Shown here in pieces: positions 36,528 to 44,010 of a DNA stretch of 64,000 nucleotides. Origin of the DNA: Planctomycetota bacterium (GTDB lineage Bacteria; Planctomycetota; Phycisphaerae; Phycisphaerales; SM1A02); the NCBI GenBank assembly GCA_022574595.1, contig JACZRS010000020.1, positions 1-64,000 on the forward strand, read 5' to 3'. How positions within the stretch are numbered: position 1 is the stretch's first letter; every line of letters begins with the position of its first letter. The notes under the pieces are model-generated. The model ran no database searches and had not been told where the DNA came from. It was given only the letters and a program-made list of their open reading frames with translations. The position numbers and the translations under genes were made by a program.

Positions 36528-38708
36528 TCAATCGTCAATTTCCGCAGGTGTGGATGGATTTCCAACAATTGGCGGAAGGTCGCCGAGGTAGAACATATCT
36601 GGCGGTGGGAGTGTGTCTCCAGCCCGCTTGTAGGGGTCGTTTATTATGCGCAGCTCTCGCTGTTCAACGCCATTCTCGTTAATCAACCAGCTTAGGGCTG
36701 CATTAGGTGCGTTTGCAAACGGGAGATGTAAGCGCACTTGACGGCCAGGTTCATTATCTGAGGTCGGACGAATGAGTTTTCGCTGCCCAAATATATCGGA
36801 TGCTTCGGGGGGAAGGATGCACTTGTACCAAGGCACAATCTCGTCGCCCTGAGTGGTAATCCATTCGTGGGCAATATGGCCTTCTCGAGGCTTCACGCCG
36901 AACACAACCAATGGGTGGGCTTTCTTCACTTCGGAGTAACCGCGATCACCCCAATAGGCCCGTGCATCAAGACCCGAAAAGACGAGCAACTCCGCATCCG
37001 ACATCCAATATAACGAATTGACTCCACCGTCCTGCCACAACTGGAACAACAGTTCCCCCGTCAGATCATAGATGCGAATGATGCCCGCTGAGTACGGGCC
37101 GTGTTTGAACGATGTCACAATTTCCGGCCCTGGAAACTCCTGAAAAACATCAATCAGCTTGCTGAAATGAACTCCAAACTGCTGGCCGGTAAAGTCTCGG
37201 GCAATGAGTTCAGGCAAGATATCTTTCGTCTCGACTCGTTTGCTCCAAACGGGTTCATCCAGATCACCTTGGATATGGAAGGCATTGAGCGAACCCAGCA
37301 GTTTGCTCTGGTCCAACTGCGAGAACCCTATTATGGCCAGCATACCGCCGCCAAGATAGGCAGGTCGATCTACCAGAGTTGCATCACTGATGCCGTGCTC
37401 AGCTTCGGACCGCCATGTATGCAGTATCCTGCCGCTGATAGAGATAAGTCTGGCTTCACGGCGGTCAGGTGTTATCACTATCTCATACGGTCGGAAATTC
37501 AAAAACCATACAGACAATGATGTTGCACCAACCGTTAATATCGCAATCAACAAACATGCGGCGGTGGTTGTCATCACAGGGTGGTGGGTAACCCAGCGCA
37601 TGGTTAGGGACCAGCGTGATGGTGGGCGGGCATCTATTGGTTCGCCTGCTAAATATCTGCGAATTTCTTTGCAAAGTTCTGCGGTTGATTGATAACGCTG
37701 TTCACGCTTCTTATTGAGTGCTTTTAGTACGATTGCTTCGATATCGCCTCTCAGGGTTTTGCTTATTGTGCTGGGGCGAGGGGGATCACACTCCTGTACC
37801 ATTCGCGTGGCGTGGGGGAGTGCGGTATCGTGAAGATCGTAAGGTAGTTGCTTACACAATAGTTCATATAACACTATGCCTAGCGAATATATGTCGCTGC
37901 GGATGTCTATGTCGTGTGGGTCGCCTGAGCATTGTTCGGGGCTCATGTACTGTAGTGTGCCGATCAGTTCGCGTACGTCGGTTTGTAGGGTTGTGATTGC
38001 GATATCGCTATCGGTAGCGCGTGCTATGCCGAAGTCTATGATTTTGACCAGACCGCCCCCGGAATTGCTCTCAGAAACGCTCGCGGCTTTGCGTTCCCTC
38101 AGACCGCGACCACTGGTCGCGGCTTTACATGGTTGGCCCCCGGTGTGTTCACCGGGGGCTAAATTGTCGGTGCATTCCACCAATATGTTTGCGGGTTTCA
38201 GGTCGCGGTGGATTATGCCTTTTTGGTGGCCGTGATGGACTGCATCACAAACTTGTGTGAACAGATTTAGCCGCTCTCTAATTGAAAGTTTGTGTTCAGT
38301 AGCGTATTGGGTAATAGTTTTTGCGTGTGGGATGTATTCCATTGCAAAGTAGGGGACCGCTTCGTTGCTGTCGGGATCCTGGTGTGTGCCTGCTTGGTAG
38401 ATTTCCGCAATCCCGGGATGTCGCAGTCGTGCTAGTACAGCTGCCTCGTGATCAAATCTGCGTAGTACGGTTCGTGAGACTATGCCTCGTTTGAGGATTT
38501 TCAGCGCTACCACGCGCTCAGGATTCTCCTGCAGAGCTTCATAAACACTTCCCATTCCTCCGGTTGCGATGAGGCTTAGGATGCGATATTGGCCGATGTT
38601 CTGCGGAAGTGGGGGGTGGGGGACTTCTGGAGTCTCTTGAGGCGCATCTTCATCATCGTCCAGCAAGTGCTGAGCCAAATTCCTGGCCTGTTGATGCGTC
38701 AACGGCAT
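36528..38708 (-). CDS. Membrane Ser/Thr protein kinase (PknB/Hanks type) with an in-frame REP insertion
   Basis: The 726-residue kinase has a cytoplasmic catalytic domain (about 40-350), a TM helix (about 379-403) and a ~320-residue outer domain of propeller-like strands. The key motifs are intact: GGMGSVYEA (50-58), VALK (67-70), HRDLKPAN (167-174), DFGIAR (225-230) and SPEQ. Between HRDLKPANILV and VKIIDFG, where a few residues are normal, there is an insertion of ~42 residues (178-219) made from palindromic repeat DNA. The start is at 38708: AGGAA lies 8 nt upstream, and the frame continues to 38738. It is divergent from an ECF sigma factor gene, the usual arrangement in planctomycetes. 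Whether the insertion is tolerated by the enzyme is unknown. Confidence 0.9.
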   Translation of the reverse strand: MPLTHQQARNLAQHLLDDDEDAPQETPEVPHPPLPQNIGQYRILSLIATGGMGSVYEALQENPERVVALKILKRGIVSRTVLRRFDHEAAVLARLRHPGIAEIYQAGTHQDPDSNEAVPYFAMEYIPHAKTITQYATEHKLSIRERLNLFTQVCDAVHHGHQKGIIHRDLKPANILVECTDNLAPGEHTGGQPCKAATSGRGLRERKAASVSESNSGGGLVKIIDFGIARATDSDIAITTLQTDVRELIGTLQYMSPEQCSGDPHDIDIRSDIYSLGIVLYELLCKQLPYDLHDTALPHATRMVQECDPPRPSTISKTLRGDIEAIVLKALNKKREQRYQSTAELCKEIRRYLAGEPIDARPPSRWSLTMRWVTHHPVMTTTAACLLIAILTVGATSLSVWFLNFRPYEIVITPDRREARLISISGRILHTWRSEAEHGISDATLVDRPAYLGGGMLAIIGFSQLDQSKLLGSLNAFHIQGDLDEPVWSKRVETKDILPELIARDFTGQQFGVHFSKLIDVFQEFPGPEIVTSFKHGPYSAGIIRIYDLTGELLFQLWQDGGVNSLYWMSDAELLVFSGLDARAYWGDRGYSEVKKAHPLVVFGVKPREGHIAHEWITTQGDEIVPWYKCILPPEASDIFGQRKLIRPTSDNEPGRQVRLHLPFANAPNAALSWLINENGVEQRELRIINDPYKRAGDTLPPPDMFYLGDLPPIVGNPSTPAEIDD
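38104..38122. repeat. Palindrome inside the kinase insertion
   Basis: CCGCGACCA (38104-38112) pairs with TGGTCGCGG (38114-38122). The flanking decamer TCGCGGCTTT occurs twice, at 38081-38090 and 38117-38126. This is a second palindromic unit next to the REP hairpin at 38136-38159, and both are translated as part of the kinase insertion. Confidence 0.7.
38136..38159 (+). repeat. REP-like hairpin 1, inside the kinase gene
   Basis: GCCCCCGGTG (38136-38145) pairs perfectly with CACCGGGGGC (38150-38159) across a TGTT loop, followed by TAAAT. It belongs to the same family as the hairpins near 58.9, 60.8, 61.5 and 61.6 kb. On the minus strand it is read as NLAPGEHTGG, that is in the frame where its built-in TAG is out of phase. 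Confidence 0.85.
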
Positions 38709-38800
38709 GGTGTATTTCCTCGCGCCCGTCATATACAATAACTACGGCAGAGGATCAACGATATAGCATCGAAAAACTCAACTTCTTTCAAGGGGAAGAG

Positions 38801-39526
38801 ATGGACCAGCATCCCACCGCAAGTCGCTTTAAGACCACTAGTTGGACACTTATTGTTCGCGCCAGGGGTAGTGCGGATGATCTTGAGCAGCTCCTTGGGA
38901 TGTATTGGAGCCCTTGTTATGCATTCCTTCGCAGGCAAGGTCACAGTTCGCACGATGCTCAAGACCTTACCCAGGGGTTTCTCACAGAGATTGTGCTGGA
39001 ACGCGATCTCATAAAGCGCGCAGATCCGGAACGCGGCAAGTTCCGCTCATTTTTAGTTTCCGCATTAAGCAAGTTTGTTATAGATGAATATCGTAAAGAT
39101 CGTGGGCGCGATGGTAAACGAACGCGCGTGATGGTTCCTAAAGACCCTTTGGTGTTAGCCCTTGCTGAGCCAAATACTGCTGAGGATCCTGCACAGGCGT
39201 TTGAAAGACAATGGGCAGCCACGGTTCTGGATATTGCAATGTGCAGGCTGGAAGAATCCTGCAATCGTGAGGGTCTTGGCCAGCATTGGATTGCCTTTGA
39301 GGCGCGGGTCAAGGGTCCAGCAGTATATGGAACTGAGCCAGCTTCGATTGATTCATTATTAAAAGCGCTGGATGCAAGTGGGCCGGAGGAGATATCGAGC
39401 ATGCTCCATACCGTAAAGCGAAAGTTCCGGAGTATATATCGAGATGTTGTTGCAGAGACAATAGTTGATCCTGATCAGCTTGATGAGGAGTTACAGCAGC
39501 TAAGAGAGTTTTTATCTATTGGATAG
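38801..39526 (+). CDS. ECF-type RNA polymerase sigma factor linked to the kinase
   Basis: The 241-residue protein matches a planctomycete ECF sigma group. The sigma-2 region covers about 20-100 (SADDLEQLLGMYWSPCYAFLRRQG, then HDAQDLTQGFLTEI), and RGKFRSFLVSALSKFVIDEYRK is typical. The sigma-4 part (about 160-235) is diverged: SSMLHTVKRKFRSIYRDVV is the helix-turn-helix-like end. Such sigmas often sit next to Hanks kinases, as here, and may be controlled by phosphorylation rather than by an anti-sigma factor; no anti-sigma gene is seen. The start at 38801 has AGGGGAAGAG directly upstream; the frame is open further upstream to 38609 but overlaps the kinase start. Confidence 0.82.
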   Translation: MDQHPTASRFKTTSWTLIVRARGSADDLEQLLGMYWSPCYAFLRRQGHSSHDAQDLTQGFLTEIVLERDLIKRADPERGKFRSFLVSALSKFVIDEYRKDRGRDGKRTRVMVPKDPLVLALAEPNTAEDPAQAFERQWAATVLDIAMCRLEESCNREGLGQHWIAFEARVKGPAVYGTEPASIDSLLKALDASGPEEISSMLHTVKRKFRSIYRDVVAETIVDPDQLDEELQQLREFLSIG

Positions 39527-39569
39527 GCGTGGATGATCGAGGTGTAGGGTTAGTAATGCGCATAAAAAA

Positions 39570-39602
39570 ATCCCACGCGAACCCCCTTCGGTCGCGTGGG
39601 AT
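39570..39602. terminator. Bidirectional terminator between convergent genes
   Basis: ATCCCACGCGA (39570-39580) pairs perfectly with TCGCGTGGGAT (39592-39602) across an 11-nt loop. A run of A (39564-39570) gives a T run on the minus strand. It lies between the sigma factor gene and the coiled-coil lipoprotein gene and can end both transcripts. Confidence 0.85.
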
Positions 39603-39631
39603 ATAAATTCAAATTGTTGCGCTAAAGACTA

Positions 39632-42445
39632 TTAGTCGTCAAAATCGCTATTAGTAGGAACCTCTACGATCGTACTCTTTGGAAGAGCCTCTATTGTCAG
39701 ATCGTGTGAGGGGATACCCGGGGTTTGGGCTCTACGCTGATTAGGATCGTAATATTTCAATCCTGCCAGGCGTGCATCCCAATTTTTAAGGGCAGCCTCT
39801 TGTGTAAGGTTCTGCTGCTTTCTAAGTTCAGCTAATCGAGCACGAGATACTGCACGTGCTGATTCCGCCTGCGCCAGTGCAGCTTCCAGATTAGTGCGTC
39901 TATGCAGAACATCTCTGAACTGCTTGGTTGCTTCACGAACTCGTGCAGCATCAGCCTGAACAATACGAGCACCAAAGAGTGCTTCGACAGCAGACTGACG
40001 GGCGCTTGCTATTTGTCGCTGTGCTTTTGCTTCTGCTCGAGCGACATGAGTATCAGCCTGGATTGCTGCCTGGGCAGCGTCGGCCACAGCTTCAAGGTGC
40101 TGTCGGTCAGAGTGTGCTGAAGCTAACATACGATCAGCCTGGGCTTCTGCTCGAAGTGAATCCGAGAAGATGAGGTTTCGTGTATGTTCGATCTCAGCAG
40201 ATGCAACTGCTCGTTCCATCTCGTTACGAGCTTCGAATCTGCTGATCTCGATATCGGTCTTTCTTGAAAAGACATGTGCACGGGCCATGGATTCATCGAA
40301 ATTGGCTTGAGCGATTGCAATACCTGATTCGACTGATCGGTCAAGCTTTGCAAGTTCAGCTTTGAGAGTACGATCTGCAGCTGTGATTTGCGCTTCAAGC
40401 TCGGATGCCAAGGCATTTTCCGATTGCTCAACGCTGTCAGCTTCAACTAATAGACGATTAACCTGGGCGTTGCCTCGGCTTTTATTAGCTTTAAATTCAG
40501 CATTCAGTGCTACTGCTTCACTCTTACCATTTAGTGCCATGGCTTGAGACTCAGCTCTGAATTGCTCAGCCTTAGCCACTGCTAGTTCCAGCATTTCCTT
40601 TGCCGCAGCGCGGGTATCTGTCGCTTGAGCGGTAGCGTCCTTACGGAAACTTTCCGCTTCGACGATCTCACGATTGTAAGTAGACTCTGCAACAGCTAAT
40701 GCGGATGAAACACGGGCCTTGGCTTCATCAACTTGCGCTCTTGCTTGAGTTTCAATGGTGTCAGCTAATGCTTGTTCTTCAGCACTAACAGCCAGCTCTT
40801 GTTTGAGTACAGCTTCCGCTTTGGATTTATTCTCATTAAACGATGCCTGAATCGCTAACTCCTGTGAATTAGCAATGGAGCGATCACGCATTACTTCTGC
40901 TAAGGTTGAGCGGAACGCAGCAATATGCTCAGGCTCCATCTGAGGTGTAACTGCATCAACAGTTGGTCCATCTGGCACTTCATGCAACCCTTCGGGCATT
41001 GGTGTTGGTGCACCAGTCTTTGAGTCAAAGTCAACTCGGCCATCCTTTTGCTTATTGGCTAGCTCATCAATAATCTTTGCACGAAGAGTAGCTGCTTCAG
41101 CTTCTGAGTCCGCGATAATTTCCTTCATCTGGGCGTTTGCAAGCTCCTGGCTGTGAAGGGCAGTTTCACGAATCGCCTGGGCGCGAGCTTCTGCTTCTGC
41201 TTTAACAAATTCAGCTCGGGCAACTTCCTCAGCCCGGACAGAACGGATGCGAAGCTTTTCAACCTCAGCGTTCTGGCTATCGTACCAAGCCTTAAGCTCG
41301 CCCGCACTCTTATCAAAGTCAGCTTGGGCTTCATTGGCAAACCAAGTTGCATCAGCTCGAAGTCGATCGATTTCTGCAACTGCACGAGCAAATTTGGTCT
41401 GAGCGCTAGTCTGAGCTTTGTCTGCTGCTGCCTGTGATGCACGCCAATGCATTTCTGCTGCACTAACTTTAAGGTTAAACTGCTCTTTAGAAGCTTGAGC
41501 CATGATTGCAGTAGCGCGGGCGTTTAGTACCTGAGCCTCAGCACGGGCGTCGCCTTCGATAGCATTTGCCTGTGCAGCTAGCTTGGATGATTCAGCTTCG
41601 CTTCGTTTGCGTACGGTTTTAATTAGAATATCAAGTTCATCAGATCGGGCATTCATGCCCTCTTTGGTTGCGGATGCTTCTGCGCGAAGTGCATCTGCAG
41701 TCGCATTAGCTCGGCTGCGTGTTGCTAATGATCGCTCACGCATATCTTCAATAGCCGCAAATCCTTCAGCTTCTGTTGTCTGACGAATTGTGCGAAGCTT
41801 GTCAAGACGAGCCTGAGCTTGAGTAAACTCAGCATCAGTTAGGCTAGTCATATCAGAATAAGTCGTCTCGCGCTCTTTAAGCAAGGAATTAACCAGCGAC
41901 TCATTTGTTAGGACAGAACTTTCAAGTTCACGCTGACGCGCAGAAACGCTTGCGTACATCTTGCTTTGTTTAGCAGTTGCTTGCTGGCGAAGATTGTCAG
42001 CATCTGCGATTGCCATCTGCTCTCTAGATTCAGCGGTCTTACGTCTGGCGGTAATCCTGGCTTGTGCTTCACGAGCCTCGGCGATACTTTCCATTTCTAT
42101 TGCTCGAGCATCTGCTAGGTTGCGTTCGACTTCTGCCATCCCAATGCGGGCTTCAGAGACGAACTGCTCTGGCAAGTCTGTTGCTTTTGCAGTGGATTTG
42201 ATTAGGCTGCGAGTTTTGTCAAGGCGCTGGCCTTCTTCACCAAATTCTAAACCCGCATCTGACCTGGACGACTGATTCGTCCAATCTGAGCCAAAACCGT
42301 CCCACGTACTGCATCCAGCGACCAGGACAACCAGCGATGCTGCAACGTTAGACGTTATCAGCCATACGCGACGACGACCGGAACGAACAGCTTTACTGCT
42401 CTTATCATTACGTCCAGCCTTGTTGAATGAGAAGTGGGCCTCCAT
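39632..42445 (-). CDS. Very long Ala-rich coiled-coil lipoprotein
   Basis: The 937-residue product has a basic N-region (RSGRRRVW), a hydrophobic stretch and a lipobox LVAGC (Cys45), so it should be a lipoprotein. After that almost the whole chain (about 80-890) is rich in Ala, Glu, Arg, Gln and Lys with few prolines and no breaks, typical of a continuous alpha-helical coiled coil (for example MAEVERNLADARAIEMESIA). One short Pro/Gly break lies near 480-510 (SKTGAPTPMPEGLHEVPDGP). The C-terminal ~45 residues are not helical. GGAG lies 9 nt before the start. It is likely an elongated periplasmic or outer-membrane strut; no enzymatic motif exists. The family is not recognised. Confidence 0.78.
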   Translation of the reverse strand: MEAHFSFNKAGRNDKSSKAVRSGRRRVWLITSNVAASLVVLVAGCSTWDGFGSDWTNQSSRSDAGLEFGEEGQRLDKTRSLIKSTAKATDLPEQFVSEARIGMAEVERNLADARAIEMESIAEAREAQARITARRKTAESREQMAIADADNLRQQATAKQSKMYASVSARQRELESSVLTNESLVNSLLKERETTYSDMTSLTDAEFTQAQARLDKLRTIRQTTEAEGFAAIEDMRERSLATRSRANATADALRAEASATKEGMNARSDELDILIKTVRKRSEAESSKLAAQANAIEGDARAEAQVLNARATAIMAQASKEQFNLKVSAAEMHWRASQAAADKAQTSAQTKFARAVAEIDRLRADATWFANEAQADFDKSAGELKAWYDSQNAEVEKLRIRSVRAEEVARAEFVKAEAEARAQAIRETALHSQELANAQMKEIIADSEAEAATLRAKIIDELANKQKDGRVDFDSKTGAPTPMPEGLHEVPDGPTVDAVTPQMEPEHIAAFRSTLAEVMRDRSIANSQELAIQASFNENKSKAEAVLKQELAVSAEEQALADTIETQARAQVDEAKARVSSALAVAESTYNREIVEAESFRKDATAQATDTRAAAKEMLELAVAKAEQFRAESQAMALNGKSEAVALNAEFKANKSRGNAQVNRLLVEADSVEQSENALASELEAQITAADRTLKAELAKLDRSVESGIAIAQANFDESMARAHVFSRKTDIEISRFEARNEMERAVASAEIEHTRNLIFSDSLRAEAQADRMLASAHSDRQHLEAVADAAQAAIQADTHVARAEAKAQRQIASARQSAVEALFGARIVQADAARVREATKQFRDVLHRRTNLEAALAQAESARAVSRARLAELRKQQNLTQEAALKNWDARLAGLKYYDPNQRRAQTPGIPSHDLTIEALPKSTIVEVPTNSDFDD

Positions 42446-43168
42446 AAGGCTATCTCCAAATCAGAAGTTAAAGGACATATACACCCTGTGCTTACATCAG
42501 CGCAGCGGTGAGTCCCATCATGGTTCGGCTATGCAAGGTGTTATATTTAGTTGAATCGTGCGATACGCAGCGATCTAATCAAGACCAGCGAAACAAATTC
42601 CAATAGTGCAGCTAATACACCTATTTGGAAGCTGGCTGTGCGTTACTTTGTGCGGTTAGATTCACTTAGGTAATTAATTCGCTAGGGCCCACAAAAATAT
42701 AGGACTTGAGAAACTTGCTCGCGCCAATATTGCGCAGCTTGCCGCCTTCTTCCCTTGATGCCGCTAGTTCCGGCTTTGCGAAACCAGTGCAACTCATCGC
42801 GGGCATTCACTTCCTAATCCTCGGCGACGGATTGAAGTGATTACCAGACTTGAAGTCTTGCCTAGGTACGACAATAGGCTAGGTTACCCCATCAGATTCT
42901 GATGTTAACACGGTATTCCAGGATAGCGGGTCGATCCTAATATAGGAGATGTCAGGTTGAATAATTTATACAACAACCCATAACTTGGGTTTCAGGGGTG
43001 CCACACACAGCTAGTCTTCGAGTCGTGTGTGCAAATTGTACTATGAACTTCCAAACGCACTGACGACTCCGCGACGCTTCGCGAGAACTTGTCCCCTTTA
43101 ATTCTTTAATCCTCTCTTACGCTTTTGTCCCTCTGCATAAATGGGGTTCGAATTCTTAGGATCTGCCC
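42446..43168. other. Long intergenic region with structured repeat and short palindromes
   Basis: This 723-bp stretch has no convincing coding frame. It contains four short palindromes in ~100 nt (42846-42858, 42861-42883, 42891-42903, 42935-42947) and copy 2 of the structured intergenic repeat (42996-43095). The promoter and leader of the lipoprotein gene at 42445 should lie near its left end. Confidence 0.6.
42996..43095 (+). repeat. Structured intergenic repeat, copy 2 (right arm lost)
   Basis: It starts with GGGTGCCAC (42996-43004) and has the hairpin CACACAC (43002-43008) / GTGTGTG (43025-43031). The 16-nt loop differs from copy 1 (29899-30020) by a single base. The blocks CGCACTGACGACT (43056-43068) and AGAACTTGTCCC (43084-43095) are at the same spacing as in copy 1. 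The closing AGTGGCACCC arm is absent here. Confidence 0.78.
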
Positions 43169-43876
43169 CTATTCGGGTCCAGAAAAATTCTTGTCATCGA
43201 CTGAGATTCCTATCTCAGGTGTGTATTCGGTTATTCTCTGAATCTCGTTATCAAGCATGGATTCCTGTTGTCGTCTGATTAGAAATGTTTGCTTGTCTAT
43301 ATCTAGCCAGATCGATCCGACTTCTGTATCACCCTTAACGTGATAGCAAGGAAAACCATCGATAGTCGTGTCATCACCACGAGAAAGATTGGACATATCG
43401 GCCGAGTCGTTAAAAATCTCTGCACCGATGGTATTTGGAAGCAAGAGTGCCGGCGCATCAGATACGCCCGTTGCAACCCCTGCGAGTGCCATTGAAAGGC
43501 TCTCATCAGGTCCGGTCAGTTCCGCAAATTTTTCATCATCTGACCAACTGAATGCTCCCTCCTCGTTTGCATATACGACGAAGCGGTAAGAGTAATTTTC
43601 AGTCGGAGTGGTACCCTCAATTCTTAAGTCAAGTCGAAACTTATTCGGCCTTATAAAAGCAGTCTCGAATTTGATTGTCTTAGTAGTACCGTACATCGAT
43701 GTCTTAGTAAGACCCTTGTCCTGATAAGTTTCGCAATTGGCATACGCTTGAAGCATATGTTCCACAATTTCCATAGCAGTAAGTGGTGTTGGAGAAGACG
43801 AATCTTCACTGCATCCGGTTAGCCCACTAGTAACAAAGATCAATGCAGTAACTTTAATAACTCTTCGTGATAGCAT
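43169..43876 (-). CDS. Periplasmic lipoprotein of the LolA/DUF2092-like type
   Basis: The 235-residue product has a lipoprotein signal (VIKVTALIFVTSGLTGC, Cys about 22). The mature part resembles the LolA/DUF2092 beta-sheet fold: an N-terminal helix (MEIVEHMLQAYANCETYQDKG), then strands such as FRLDLRIEG and YRFVVYANEEGAFSW. It ends with FPCYHVKGDTEVGSIWLDIDKQTFLIRR, the pattern of proteins that bind lipid-like cargo. No obvious partner gene is adjacent. The name is inference from the pattern. Confidence 0.68.
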   Translation of the reverse strand: MLSRRVIKVTALIFVTSGLTGCSEDSSSPTPLTAMEIVEHMLQAYANCETYQDKGLTKTSMYGTTKTIKFETAFIRPNKFRLDLRIEGTTPTENYSYRFVVYANEEGAFSWSDDEKFAELTGPDESLSMALAGVATGVSDAPALLLPNTIGAEIFNDSADMSNLSRGDDTTIDGFPCYHVKGDTEVGSIWLDIDKQTFLIRRQQESMLDNEIQRITEYTPEIGISVDDKNFSGPE

Positions 43877-44010
43877 TTTAAATTATTACTCATTCTATGT
43901 GGTTAGAAATAGATACTGGTGGGAAAAGGCTCGTTAAAGGTGTAAGGAATACTATCTTGAAATATTATATCTACACATGGCTGTACATTATCTTTCCTTC
44001 TTTTTCAAAT

